Source of the DNA: Gonocerus acuteangulatus
Taxonomy: Eukaryota > Arthropoda > Insecta > Hemiptera > Coreidae
DNA: 64,000 bases
Direction: 5' to 3'
Assembly (NCBI GenBank): GCA_946811695.1
Contig: OX328132.1
Location: forward strand, 54,075,359 to 54,139,358
Shown here: positions 22,142-33,338 of the stretch, piece by piece
Numbering within the stretch: position 1 is the stretch's first letter
Layout: each line of letters starts with the position of its first letter
Program-made: the position numbers and the translations under genes
The notes under the pieces: generated by a model
Told to the model about the DNA's origin: nothing
The model's input: the letters and a program-made list of their open reading frames with translations, nothing else
Database searches by the model: none

Positions 22142-23240
22142 CACAGTGGTGCCGAGAGGGGAAAACACCAAAACCGAATGTGGTAAATCCCATTTGAACT
22201 AAAATTTTCTTATACCTAATTAGTTTTAGAATACTCCTCTAATATTCCTTTTCCATTTTATTAATAGGTATGATCAGAGAACACCTTTTCGTTGACCGTT
22301 TTCTCACTGAGTAAAAATCTCAAAGTTTTTAGTGAAAAGTAAAAAAACATTTTATACCACTTATTTTATTCCTGAAAAATTGCTATTACCCAGGAAGTAT
22401 TAAGTGTATATGTAGCTTTAAAAAAAAAAATCTTTTTTTCCAAAATGTACCATGAACTTGGTGTATTTATGTTAAGATAATTTTCCCGTATAAATAATTG
22501 TTGACCTTACAGTTAATTTTAACATTGCAGTGTTAAATCTAGAAATAGTTTGTTTGTGTGGTATAGAGTTACACGCGTGTTATTGTATTTTTCTTTTAGT
22601 CAATAAATTTTTAAAAAAAGATTAAAAAAAAAAGATATCGTTAAAGAAGGTAAATTATCTTTAGATTATTTGGTGTAGGAAAAAATACAGTACTTAGCTC
22701 TCCTCTCCTCTTAGTTTTAGTTAAAAGTGCATGTATTCGAATTGCTATCTTATAAATTCAATCGCCTTACACGCCTTTAAGTGTGCACAGCCTAGTAAAA
22801 TGTAGGTGTCAATTAGCAATGCAATTATTTCCCAAAAAACGACTTTACCATTATTATTTTCTGCGGAGTAATATCGTTATTTTAATGAAGAGGAATACGC
22901 CGAGAACAGCTTACAGTATTACATTGGTTGTCAATTTATTCGACCCAGCACTCGAAAATATATGGAAGTATGCATATCTCTAACAATTGAGTAAAATGCG
23001 ATTTTTTTTAAATTGAATACTTGCTGTTTTCCACAGCATGTATTCAATTTAAAGAAGGTTTTACATTACAAAATGGGTTTTGTAATATAAAACCCGTTTA
23101 ATTTACAAAATACTACTATCGAATTGGTAGGGGTCTCATTCGACTCGACGCAAAAATACACTTCAAAATTTATACCGAAATTCGAAAGATTCAAGTACAT
23201 TCGCGTTTTTTCCCAAAATCGGGCGTTTGACACCACATTG
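22142..23240 (+). mobile_element. Transib-like non-autonomous element, copy 2
   Basis: Preceded by CGGCG (22137-22141), it begins CACAGTGGTGCC and matches copy 1 through the body. The right end reads GGGCGTTTGACACCACATTG, a mutated complement of the CACAGTGGTGCCAAACG end seen at 24074. The right 5-bp duplication is not preserved. Length about 1.1 kb, no transposase. Confidence 0.75.
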
Positions 23241-23301
23241 CCACTGATTCGGGTAGTTTCATTCACTAAACTGTGAAAATATGAATGTTAGCATATATTA
23301 G

Positions 23302-23430
23302 GAAGTGCCAATAATGATTGGCTCCTTCCCTATACTATTCACTGAATGTACGCAAGACGATCACAACTAATTATTGTACTATATAAATTGTACAGATTTT
23401 AAATAAACATTTATTAAAAAATAAATTAAA
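23302..23430 (+). mobile_element. jockey 3'-end fragment
   Basis: GGAAGTGCCAATAATGATTGG and AATTGTACAGATTTTAAATA match the 3' UTR of the jockey element at 45636-45790 (GGAAGTGCCAACAATGGTTGG, TTTGTACAGATTTCAAATA). It ends in an A-rich tail. Extreme 5' truncation; the same orientation as the long copy. Confidence 0.75.
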
Positions 23431-24068
23431 AAAAAAACTTTTGTAAATATAGTGTAATTAATTAACTACATGCAATCTCTTAGGGTCCTTATTAATGATC
23501 TGATCGCGCCATCGGATCGAGTTAGTAAGCAGCTTTCCTGAAATAGGAAGGGCACAGCACACGCCAAAAGAAGGTGACAAATAACGATGAAAAGTTAAGG
23601 ATTTTGGGACTAGAGAATAGACCACGAGAAGGTGGATAAATAAATATAAAAGTCTGGAGTGAGGAGTGAGAGAAATGACTAGTGTGGGGTGGTGAGTGGA
23701 GATCAGTCACTCTTGACAGAATCGTGTGACTATCCCCACCTGGACACACTGGCGGCAACTAGAACAAATTAATTTAGCACTGCTTCGTCTCCTCGGAGCA
23801 ATTGATCACGGAAAGGGAATCGTACTTCTGGACAAGAGTAGTATCCCTGATATTGCAGCAAATTAAATACTAAAGTGTATATTATGTCTTAATTAAATGA
23901 TTCAATTCGCTATTTATTTTGTAGTATTGGCGAGGAGTCGAACAAATACTCTCAGTTTTCACAATAATCCAATTCATTTGTCCTGAAGCATTCGTTACAC
24001 AATAATAGCGATTACCGATAATTGTTTTGTGCTAATTTAGTAAAAAGCAGAGGGCCACGCAATCACCA
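23431..24068. other. no gene seen
   Basis: Nothing recognised; a 78-codon minus frame at 23522-23758 has no domain. Confidence 0.45.
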
Positions 24069-24073
24069 CGTCG

Positions 24074-24330
24074 CCCAGTGGTGCCAAACGTCCGAATTCA
24101 GGAAAAAACCAGTAGTTGAATCTTGCTGATTTTGGTATCATTTTTGAAGAATTGTTTTGTGCTGAGTCGAATGAGGCCACAACCAATTCTATAGAATATT
24201 TATTTTGGAAGTTAAATAGGGTTTATTTTAGGGAAAACAGCAAATATTCAATTTAAAAACGACATTTTACTCAATGGATCCAGAGAGTTGTAATTTCGAC
24301 TGCTGAGCCGATTAAAGTAACAAGCAATGA
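24074..24330 (-). mobile_element. Transib-like non-autonomous element, partial copy 3
   Basis: Starts CCCAGTGGTGCCAAACG after CGTCG (24069-24073). The following ~250 bp (TTGTGCTGAGTCGAATGAGG, AACAGCAAATATTCAATTTA) is the reverse complement of the right part of copies 1 and 2, so it is the opposite end of the element with the rest missing. Confidence 0.65.
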
Positions 24331-24633
24331 TACTGTGAAATGTCCTAACTTATCCCTCTTTAACTTTAATATTTGCTTACAACAAATAAATTTAACAGTT
24401 TGACACGAGGATAGGCACATTTGTACTTATACATTTTCTAATGTACACACACTCACATTATGTATATAAATACTTATTAAGCCGATCCGATGAGCTCTTT
24501 CGGCCAAGACTAATGTAGTATAGCTGCATGTAGTCTTGGGCGAGGCAGATAGTCCATAAAGAAAATTCCCGAAAAGGCCGTTTTCAGAAAGAAAAAAAAG
24601 CAATAAACTTTTTTTTTGCAACGGTTCTTTAGG

Positions 24634-24680
24634 TTTTTTTGTGGTGCTGAATCCGAATTTGAAGTTTCCCCCTGATCCGA
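24634..24680 (+). repeat. isolated end motif of the 558-aa transposon family
   Basis: GTGGTGCTGAATCCGAATTT followed by GAAGT matches the left inverted repeat at 17460. No reading frame follows, so this may be the end of a deleted copy. Confidence 0.5.
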
Positions 24681-24964
24681 GAGTGGCTTATGGTCGAAAA
24701 TCTCAAAATACCTCGAACATTTCGGGATTTTCTCAGTTTGTTTGTTTATATCTCGCAAACTATGCAATTTTCGACAAAAACAATCTTTACAGAACTAAAG
24801 AAGACAAACTGTTCTACAAAATGCACTATTCAACCATTACAATGGGCGCTACAGCATTTTGAAAAAACGTAATTTTTTCGCTCTCAGGAGAAAAAGTTGA
24901 AAAGTCACATTTATAAGTTCGGATGCACCCACATAACAACGTTCTGAGCATAAAACTCGTAATT

Positions 24965-25201
24965 GAAGGGCTCAGTGCCAAAGGTGACTAACCCACAATT
25001 AGGAATAACTGAGAAAATTGGAGTTTAAGTCACAAAGAATGTAAAAAGGATTATTGTTGATGACAAAAATGAATTTAATTGGTTCAAGTAAAATAAATTC
25101 TATCATCAACACTAATTTTTTTCACATTCTTCGTGACTTAAACTCAAATTTTATCAGTTATTTCTAATTGTCGGTTAGTCACCTTTGGCACTGAGCCCTT
25201 C
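24965..25201. mobile_element. 237-bp foldback MITE
   Basis: Arms of about 105 bp face each other: GAAGGGCTCAGTGCCAAAGG, then GACTAACC, GAATAACTGA and GTTTAAGTCAC recur complementarily at the right with few mismatches. It is bordered by AATT on both sides (24961-24964 and 25202-25205), which could be a 4-bp target duplication or the palindromic outer part of the TIR. No coding capacity. Superfamily not determined. Confidence 0.8.
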
Positions 25202-25205
25202 AATT

Positions 25206-26190
25206 CATCTTACATATAGCACACCTAGGTCACATGTAATGAATTGCCAGACGAAAAAAAAGGACGGTCGTTCTAAAGGACGATATCAGTAGTACATAAT
25301 CGTTTAAGCGTGAGTTTAAAATTTTGGAACTTGTATTGCAGTAAAAATTGTTTATTCATATAACTTTTCAGGAAAAATAAAAAATAAGAAGATTGATTTT
25401 CAACTCATACTCTTAAAATTCACACCAGAAGTGGAGATGTTTTGAATGTGACCTGAGATGAAGCAGTTCCCACATGTTCGATATTATTATCTTCTCTTGT
25501 ACATAGGAAAAACGTTATCAGAGCATTTGCTTCTATATGTGAGAATTCTTCTGCAAGCCCATCGCTTAAAAGTTAAATCTGCGACAAGGGACCTATGCCG
25601 TATCTTCTGCGTGACAGTCAGGCAACCTATCCCTCCTGTCACTATACTTGATTCAAATTCCGATACGGAGCTAAAGGAAGGAGCCTTCAAAATAGAAGGA
25701 ATACTGTTCGGTTGACAGACATTCTGTGATAGCCTACACCAGGTGTGGGATGACACAGGGATAGGTCCCCCCAATCAACCACCGATCAGAAGGGCGCGAT
25801 CACACAGCACGCAAAGGTCGCACGCGAGCCACTCGCCAAAGTTCACCTCACATACAAACAATCGCACCCTAGCACAAACACAAACACTAACGCACACTCA
25901 CGCACCAGGACACGCACACGCTGTGAGGATCCTACCGGCAGTCACGGAACCGCTCCCTTCCTCCCCCACCCTTGTCCATCACAGTATTCATTACCTCTTC
26001 CGTAAGCTTACCTAAATATTACAAAGAATGGACGTAGAAATATAAATTATTCCAATAACCAGTGGTAAGACCATTTGGAAATGTTTTATTCTTCTGTTTC
26101 ATAAGGAAATGCGGGTCTTCTTTACTTCATTAACGCAAATTATTTTTTTAATAAAAAACATGTGTTCTCAATTCTAATATTTTTAACATT
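25206..26190. other. no supported gene; GC/CA-rich patch
   Basis: 25690-26000 is unusually GC-rich for the window, with CACA/CGCA-rich sequence and open frames on both strands (25458-25715, 25743-26015 plus; 25487-25774 minus). None shows a domain or conserved motif, so I do not call a gene. Composition may explain the open frames. Confidence 0.4.
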
Positions 26191-26194
26191 TAAT

Positions 26195-26412
26195 GGGAGG
26201 CCCGGTGGCTGTGAGTGTTAAGGCGTGAGCACTTAACACTCCGTGCCAAGGGTCGTGGGTTCGATTCCCACGATGGGGTGGTGGCTTTTCATCAGAAAAA
26301 AGAAAAGGCATCAGCCATATCCTGGCTAGAAAAGGATGGTAACCTATAGATAATCCGTCCTAAAATTCTTAGTTAATAATCAATGGACGTTAAAATTTAA
26401 ATAAATAAACAG
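26195..26412 (+). mobile_element. tRNA-derived SINE (family 2)
   Basis: Head GGGAGGCCCGGTGGCTGTGA, B box GTGGGTTCGATTCCCAC, then a body with TTTTCATCAGAAAAAAG and AAGGCATCAGCC, and an A-rich (AAAT)n end. A second copy is at 33094. The anticodon region is not resolvable, so the parent tRNA is uncertain. Confidence 0.8.
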
Positions 26413-27079
26413 TTAACGCATTAGGTTATTTGTTGTGTATAAGCAAGCGTGTTTAGATTAAAAAAAATTAATGAATCTTTTGGAATTATCGGCAACATTC
26501 CAGAGCTAGAAAAACGTGCTTAAATTGCTACAAGAAGCAGAGATAGTCCACAAGGTCAGAAAATGTAGTAATGGTCATTCCATGATATTATATTATGTGA
26601 ATGGAGTTACTCCTCGTTGGTGATGCCATGAAAAAGAATGCAGGGTAAATGCAAGTGTTTTATCACGAACATGGTTCGAAAGCTGCCACTTTTCACTTAG
26701 AAGAGGTAACGAATATAACGTACAACGACAAAGTTCTGTAAAAGGTGACAATAGAATCACATGTTAATAATGGAATTTAAATTAATTTATATTTGCGTTA
26801 ACGAAGTAAAAATCTCTTTCCATACTTGATTAAGAAATTGGCAAAATACTCCAAGGACCAAAGAAACTTCAAACAATTCACACTTTACGATATTGATTAC
26901 CTTCCCTACAAATTTCACTCCTATGTCGTACCTTTCGGTGAAATATTTGTATGAATGAAATTATAGTGGAAAACCTTTCAATACTCAGAACAAACGTCTG
27001 ATGGAAGTGAAAAGTTTTAATTAAAGTTTCATTGATCGCTGATTTCAGTCTATGCATTTATGTTTAATTACAACTCAAA
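26413..27079. other. no gene seen
   Basis: Nothing recognised. Confidence 0.45.
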
Positions 27080-27257
27080 GGGGTCTCCCGTGGTCTAATG
27101 GCTAGCGCCTTGGATTCCTAAGCGGGAGATGGTGGGTTCGATTCCCAACCTCAGGCAGGAATTTTATCATCCCACGGCTCGCTGGTAAAATTCCTCGCTG
27201 CACCCTGGATGTCGGCGCTAATGACCTACATGTGACCAAAAAAAAACAAAAAAACTT
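27080..27257 (+). mobile_element. tRNA-Glu-derived SINE (family 1)
   Basis: CTCCCGTGGTCTAATGGCTA head, GGTGGGTTCGATTCCCA B box, body ending CACCCTGGATGTCGGCGCTA, and a poly(A)-rich tail with AAAAAAAAACAAAAAAAC. The best preserved member of family 1 here. Confidence 0.88.
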
Positions 27258-27887
27258 ACGATAAAACTGAAGTCCATAACTAACCAATAAATTGGCATAG
27301 AAACCACATGCTGAAGAAATATTGAATTGCAACTAGATATAAAATTCCATAACTGGCATAGCTACCAATATCAAATTAAAACAACATAAAATTTAAGTAA
27401 TTTGGCATTGCCAATAACTTATTTAGCAATAGTAAACTTAAACTTTTCCCAGATTTTTAAGCTATACACTTCAATATAGTTACTTGCACTCATGGCAGTA
27501 ATCGAACGACAAAAATTCAAAAATGAGGCCTGGAGATAAATAAAACGTGGAGCCTGGTGTCCAGCAGAAGATAAAAATGTATGGGTTACTCACTCATTTG
27601 TCCCACAATAAGCTCTAAATGTCTACCACATGGAGTTCCAATCACATGTTCGGCCAAAACGATAAACGGGGAAAACAAATGAAAAAAAAAAAAAAATTAC
27701 AACTCAACAGTATTTAAATGTTCTAGATTTTATTGAATGTTTCAGATTCACCTGGTCCTCTGCTTGCTATACCATCGAAATATTTTCTTTCTACTTCCAG
27801 CTATCCTCCTATACAAGGGAGTCAAGCGTTTGAAATGTTCCAGTAAAAAAATAATCTGATTGCTCTACCATTTTAGAAAAAAATTAT
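27258..27887. other. no gene seen
   Basis: Nothing recognised. Confidence 0.45.
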
Positions 27888-27954
27888 ATTTTCGTGGTAG
27901 GCGGAAGGACAATTAATAAAAACTTCACCATACAGTATCACCAACTTTATTCCG

Positions 27955-27996
27955 TCCCTACATGTTTCACACCTTTTTTGGTGCCTCTTCAGAGGA
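27955..27996 (-). ncRNA. hammerhead-ribozyme-like motif
   Basis: Minus strand: stem I TCCT pairs GGGA (one G-U), core CTGAAGA (the CUGANGA consensus) and GAAA, stem II GCACC pairs GGTGT, stem III reduced to AC/GT around AT, cleavage-site triplet GTA. One extra G sits between the core and stem II compared with the textbook fold, so activity is unproven. Penelope-like elements are known to carry short-stem-III hammerheads. Confidence 0.6.
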
Positions 27997-28155
27997 AAAG
28001 TTACATATATAAAACTTACAGCCTCAATCTGTGGAGGATAACCTTCCACCAGTACGGCCACGTCTAGAATGAAGTTGTTCTATTCTAGACGTGGCCGTAC
28101 TGGTGGAAGGTTATCCTCCTCAGATTGAGGCTGTAAGTTTTAATTATGTAACTTT

Positions 28156-28197
28156 TCCTCTGAAGAGGCACCAAAAAAGGTGTGAAACATGTAGGGA
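28156..28197 (+). ncRNA. hammerhead-ribozyme-like motif
   Basis: Mirror copy of the motif at 27955-27996 in the right arm, with identical core and stems. Confidence 0.6.
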
Positions 28198-28264
28198 CGG
28201 AATAAAGTTGGTGATACTGTATGGTGAAGTTTTTATTAATTGACCTTCCGCCTACCACGAAAAT

Positions 28265-29261
28265 AAGAAGATGGAAAAAAGGGGCAGTTGAAGAATAAAA
28301 AATTATATTTTTAGCATCAATTACATAAGAAATCAGTAGTTCAAAACAATTTAAAAATTTTTTTTAGAATCAACCGTTTGAAAATGGCGGCCATCTTTGT
28401 TTCACCTCGCTGATTTTATATGTTGTAAGCTCTTACGGAAAACTCATATTCTCAGATTTGGTAAGTTATAGACTAATAATTCAAAAACCATTTTTTTCCT
28501 TACAGACTGCTCTATACTTAAAAACTGACATTGAAAACAACTGTTTTCATTTCGCAAAAGGGCGCTTTTGAGAGTAATTTTTTAGCACAAGGGGATGTAT
28601 ATCAAAGTTGATTTTTGGCATGATAATATACCTAACTAAGTAGATTGTATTTAAAGTATTCTTAACTCTAATATTTGTAACCTTTTTTTATATAAATATT
28701 TAAACTTCATTTTTTTGCATTTTTTGACTTTAGACTTTAATATCTCTGGTGGGGGACTTGATAAAAATCTATTTCTTTGATATGTTACTTCGTTGTACCA
28801 TAAAACTACTGTAAAAAGTTGAAACTGTATATTTGAGTACATTCATAGCTATGAATTTTTGAAAATGGTCCTTTTTGTGCCTATTTAGCAATGCGTAAAC
28901 TTGAATAATTCATTCAAATTTTATTGTTTGTGAACTCTTTACTTTAATTAACTTTTTTTGAGTGTTTTAAAAACTTGTCTATGTACGGCAACACAGAAAG
29001 TATTGTAGTTCTATTTATTATTAGAACCTCAGCCTACTATTTTGATTTTTTTTTTTTTTTTTTTTTTTAATGCATAGTATGATAAAGAGGTTCAAGTCAA
29101 TTCTAAATAATTTGCATTGCCAAGAAATCAACAAGTTAGCAATCAATTTGATGAAGAATAATTTTCATTTATTTCTGATACTATCACGAAAGTAAACATA
29201 ATATTACTTTTATTTATTTGAAGGTTTTTTCACTTCCAATTACATTATGAAATTGATAAAT
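28265..29261. other. no gene seen
   Basis: AT-rich, with a 22-nt T run at 29047-29068; nothing recognised. Confidence 0.45.
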
Positions 29262-29700
29262 AATCTCAGTTCTGAGTATACCGTTGGAAAGCTGATTAAA
29301 TTTTACAACTTTTGTGAAACTCAGCACTCTGCAGGATTTATTTTGGAACAGTAGTGATTTTCGAAACGTTTTCGCTAACCAGAAGCTTTTCTTAATGTCT
29401 ACTTTTGGGATTGATATTACGGTATGAATAAGATGATTGGGAACATTGAATGTGAATTACTCTTAAAGAAAATGTAATACTAATTTCGAAAATGTAATTA
29501 ATTGTTGAAAACAAATGTGCACGAGCAGAGAAAATTGGAGTTGCACTACAAAAAACGCAGTTTATTCTAAAGAATCTTTAGAAGGGCATATGTCTGGAGC
29601 GGTGTGAGATAGAAATGTGTGGTTGGTGGTGTTGAACTACATTTTTTGTCAAGTTTTACCTTTTCCTTAATCACTACTTATATTCAACACTGATTCATAT
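29262..29700 (+). repeat. dispersed repeat, copy 1
   Basis: Diverged direct copy of 34985-35600. Shared words include AATCTCAGTTCTGAGT versus AGTCTCAGCTCTGAGT, GAAAGCTGATTAAATTT, AGTAGTGATT, and GGCATATGTCTGGA. Confidence 0.65.
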
Positions 29701-29820
29701 AATTTTTATTTTTGTTTATTTTTATTTTCCCCCGTTAATAATTTCTTATATATGTAAACGCATAGAAAAAATATTTTATTTATTATATTATATTTGTTAT
29801 AGTGACCCAATCTTCTTCAA

Positions 29821-30298
29821 TCCAATATTTTTCAGGCGTAAGGTCAATAAAAGAAAATTAACAAATTTAATTCATTTTATTTGTACTTGCTCTACATGTT
29901 TCACACCTCAGGTGCCTCTTCAGGAGCTAAAAAACTCAATAAACTAAAACTTACAGCCTAATTGTATTAAGGCGAACCTTCCGGTACAATGGCCACGTCC
30001 AATATGAGGTTACTATTACCTACTTATAGCGTCGATCAGCTGTGTAAAATCGATAGATTCCAAAAATCGATCATCCAGAAAAAGATAAGTCCATTATAAT
30101 AAAATAATTTTTCACCAGATAAAAGTTAAATAAATTTTGTTTAGCTAATTAAAAAATATACCATTTAAATATTTCATACCAGTTTTTTTGTTAACAGTTT
30201 TTTCCTGTTTTTTATGATGTGAATGTTTTCCTTTATTTTTCGCTTCGTCAAGTTTCTTAATTTCCTTTTATTGACCTTCCGCCTGAAAAATATTGGAT
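29821..30298. mobile_element. Penelope-type relic with inverted ends
   Basis: Outer inverted repeats of about 40 bp (29821-29860 and 30255-30298: CAATATTTTTCAGGCG, then AAGGTCAATAAAAG) enclose a left arm with a hammerhead-like motif and the words CTTACAGCC and GGCCACGTCC shared with 27888-28264. The right arm retains only the end. Class by motif and shared ending. Confidence 0.6.
29889..29927 (-). ncRNA. hammerhead-ribozyme-like motif
   Basis: Minus strand: stem I GCTC pairs GAGC, core CTGAAGA and GAAA, stem II GCACC pairs GGTGT closed by TGA, short stem III, triplet GTA. Stem I differs from the other loci yet remains fully paired. Confidence 0.6.
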
Positions 30299-30670
30299 AT
30301 AAAATATTGTTCTCCAGAACCACCAGAAGTTTTCCTTCTTCTATCTTTATTTGTTTAGTTTTAAGAACCCTTAATTTCTAAGATCTAATTATTTGTGAGT
30401 TGAGTTTATATAGATAATTGATTGTAGTAAACATTTTTGAGTTTTTCTATTGAGTTTCTCTTTTTTTTAGTTTATGTTTTTAGACATAGGTCAACCACAT
30501 GGGTCATGGATGTCTCGGTTAGAAATTAACTATGAGAAAGCAGCAAATATAAATTAAATACGATGGATTAAGTTAGTTGTTTCGAGGAAAGTAACTTATT
30601 TAGATAGGTGATTTGAGTTATTTCCCAGTAGTTCTCTTAGGTCAGTGGGCAAATCTAATTTTTTTTTTAT
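30299..30670. other. no gene seen
   Basis: AT-rich; nothing recognised. Confidence 0.45.
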
Positions 30671-30773
30671 TATTTTTTTTTTTTTTTTTGGCGCATCTAC
30701 ATCTAGCCCATTTAGCCGACATCCAGGGTACATGAGTCCAAGGCGTTAGCCACTAGACCACGGGAGACCCCAC
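30671..30773 (-). mobile_element. tRNA-Glu-derived SINE (family 1), internally deleted
   Basis: Minus strand GGGGTCTCCCGTGGTCTAGT head and CACCCTGGATG-type body (ACCCTGGATGTCGGC) are joined without the B box, then a poly(A) tail (T run at 30661-30689 on plus). It abuts the LINE relic at 30775. Confidence 0.75.
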
Positions 30774-30774
30774 T

Positions 30775-31330
30775 AATTGTTCTCTTTCTTTTATGTAGGC
30801 CCTGCATTCGGTGAGGATATGTTTTACGGTTAGATGTACGCCGCAGTACTGACATATCGTTGGTGTCTCCTTTGCCATAAGATAGTCATGCGTCAGTCTT
30901 AAGTGTCTTATTCGTAGCCTGGTCAACATCACTTCCTCTCGCCTTCTGTCGCGTATGCAGCTACTCCATACATCTACATATTCTTTTATTTCATGTAGCT
31001 CCTAACTCCATACTATTCCATTCTTGGAACCATTCATTTTTTAGTGGTAGTTTTACGACTAATAATACACCTGTAACAGGAACTTGAAAGCAAAATTGCC
31101 CTTCTTTTTTTGCTTCTTTTGCTGCTTTGTCACCTTTTAAATTCTTCCTTTATTCCAAAATGTCCAGCAATTCATATAAACAGAGTTTTTATGTTATTTC
31201 TTCTGAAATCTATTGAGTCTATAGCTAGTAGAACCTTAATTGTCTTCTCATCCTGCAATATGAGGTCTATGTACTTGTTGATAAAGGCATTTTTCGAACT
31301 TATTGCATGACGTAGATAGGTTGATTGAGT
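30775..31330 (-). pseudogene. I-type LINE relic: RNase H end and C-terminal cysteine block
   Basis: On the minus strand, with frame changes and stops, the 5' part reads IKTLFI, a stop, then AGHFGIK and KAAKEAKKEG, matching the end of a LINE RNase H domain. Downstream come LTRLRIRHLRLTHDYLMAK and CQYCGVHLTVKHILTECRAY, the conserved tail of I-clade and related proteins, with a CX2CX7HX4C arrangement. The reverse transcriptase and endonuclease are absent. The relic stops at a family 1 SINE of the same orientation, which may have inserted into or replaced its 3' end. Such elements copy themselves by target-primed reverse transcription; this one is dead. Confidence 0.8.
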
Positions 31331-32400
31331 AGAGGCCTCGCTTTTCAGCTTTTTTGGGTTAGAAAATCTTATTTGTGAAATTATTATTATTTTTTTTTTT
31401 TTTTCGATTTTTAAGCTATATTATATTATATGTTTTGAGAGCGCCTAAAATACACTACGATCTCACAAGCCAAGGGCTACCTCGATACTTTTTATCAGGC
31501 ATTCCAACACTGCTGATCGGCATATTAATTGTATATAAATATACATATATTAAAAATAGTTAATGAAGTTTCTCGATCGGTACTAATGGCTAGGAAGGGA
31601 GGATGAGCTAAAAAAAAAAAGAAAATAATAAAAAAAAAAAAAAGGTTGGAGAAAAAGAAAAGATAGATAAGAAGAGTAGAGTGAGAGGGAAAGATAAAGA
31701 AAATAGGGAGTGGGCCGCCGGTAGGAGGGGGAGGAGGCTGGGTCGGTAGGGTGGAGATGGTGGACGGCTCCAATTAAAGAAATCAGTGGTTCTGGTGGGC
31801 GGAGCGAGGCCAAATAACAACCTCCCGGCACATAAATAACAGGCCACAGCAGATTACCAACAGTAATAATTATCAGCTCTGTCTACGTGATGCTTCTATG
31901 GAAGTACTGTGGGTGGGGCATTGCTATTAAGGTGGGGGCAAGGGGCTTCGTATCCCCCCCCCCCACTCCAACCACAACCCCCATAATCCTCTCATTTAAT
32001 ATTTCATACTGTTTCTGCTGCTAAGGAAGCTCCTGACTCTCTCCTTCCTTCTTCCCCTTTAGCTAGAGGTGGAGAGAAATACCCCGAGAAGGCCTGTAAG
32101 TATATGTTCTTCATTTGGATGATGAGTCCTCAGAATACACTGTAAAAAAGAACCCTCATGATAAAATAAGAAATGAGAAAACGCCAAGCTCTAAACGCAT
32201 ATTGACAGGACAGCAAAGAAAATACTACATCATAACAAAGATTAAAGGCTGCTCAGAATGTCTGAGAGTGGTCCAGAGAAACTCACAACTGAGCAACATA
32301 CCCCGTCATCTACTATAGTAAATGATGAGATCAACAAAAGAAATAACATTCCAAGAGGATGAAGTGATTTTGGGAAAAGTAGAGGAGAAGGCGTCCGAAG
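31331..32400. other. no gene; purine-rich tract
   Basis: 31609-31740 is almost entirely purine on the plus strand (A and G with few T), so frames on the minus strand are low-complexity Phe/Ser/Leu and not genes. C-rich runs at 31957-31966. No other structure recognised. Confidence 0.6.
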
Positions 32401-32868
32401 ATTTTTATTTATTTATTTATTAGATATCTGGACAAATTATTAACAGTACAATGATCAAGTTTGTTGATGCAGATATTATGTACAAGTTGACAAAAACTGT
32501 AAAAGTAAAATAAAATAAAATAAAAAACATTCAAAATATGAAAGAAGACAACCGTTCTTGTAACTTCCAGAGATGTCTCAATAGATATTTTAATGGTCAC
32601 GATAAGATCAGGTGAGTAAATTGTCTCGGGGCCACTGTCTCTTGAGCCGCCTGAGAGGATTGTCTGGATGGGATTGGGAAGATAAGGATAGACCTTCAGG
32701 ATTAGGATGGCAAGTCAATATGGAGTGGAACATTTTGGAAACGGGTTTAAGCCACGTCAAGGACAAATGGGATGTTAAGGTCACTGTGTAGGGTTTTGTT
32801 GGATACATAGAAAGGTGCATCGAAGATAAAATACGTTTAATATCTTTCCTCAAAGGGACACCGATGTA
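32401..32868 (-). mobile_element. jockey 3'-end fragment, 5'-truncated
   Basis: Minus strand: the region 32608-32853 parallels the end of the jockey ORF2 at 45420-45602 (translated in the alternative frame: RRLKRQWPRDNLL), followed by the same 3' UTR words (CTTGATCATTGTAC, TTGTCCAGATATC) and an (AAAT)n tail at 32404-32420. Only the last ~450 bp was inserted. It carries substitutions and an extra segment relative to the long copy. Confidence 0.8.
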
Positions 32869-33093
32869 ATAATAATAATTATATGGTCTTGAAGTAAGAC
32901 TTAAATACAGCTTGGACTTTTACCAAAAACTTGAGTTTGAATAGTCATTTAAATACATAATAAATAAGAAACATAAAACTAATAAAAACCCACCTCCTAA
33001 GCTCATTAATAAATAGAAATTGATAAAAATAATTGCACTAAATTCACGGTAGGATAGAAATAAATAAAATAATATAAATTATTTATTATCATA

Positions 33094-33215
33094 GGGAGGC
33101 CTGATGGCCGTGAGTGCTAACGCATATGCACTCCGTACCAAGGGTAGTGGATTCGATACCCACTAGGGGTGATGACTTTTCATTGAAAAAAAAGAAAAGG
33201 CATCAGCCCTATCTA
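33094..33215 (+). mobile_element. tRNA-derived SINE (family 2)
   Basis: Head GGGAGGCCTGATGGCCGTGA, degenerate B box GTGGATTCGATACCCAC, and body TTTTCATTGAAAAAAAAG and AAGGCATCAGCCC shared with the copy at 26195. Confidence 0.8.
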
Positions 33216-33338
33216 AAGAATAAATATTATTATCGAATTCCATGGGCGGTATTTGTGGAATCGATGCGGACCTCCAAATATAAGAATACAGTAATCTTCG
33301 TATATTTGTGGGTGGAATCAACGTTGTCGGTAACGTAG

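Larger units (their letters stand above)
27888..28264. mobile_element. Penelope-type 3' ends in head-to-head dimer
   Basis: Two arms of 183 bp (27888-28070 minus, 28082-28264 plus) with an 11-nt spacer, almost perfect complements. Each runs from GTCTAGAATAG-side unique sequence through a hammerhead-like motif to the end TTGACCTTCCGCC. The same ending and motif type occurs in the Penelope copies at 36.4-38.7 kb, which supports the class. No coding sequence remains. Confidence 0.75.

Noticed and set aside
25458..26015. Open frames on both strands in a GC/CA-rich patch
   Set aside because: Composition alone explains the lack of stops; no conserved motif or splice pattern seen.
27080..27155. tRNA-Glu-like sequence
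   Set aside because: A and B boxes are good, but there is no closing acceptor stem or proper anticodon arm, and a SINE body with an A-rich tail follows; the same holds for 3294, 26195, 33094 and 51631.
31525..31847. Three overlapping minus-strand frames of ~80 codons
   Set aside because: They arise from a homopurine tract, giving low-complexity Phe/Ser/Leu strings with no domain.
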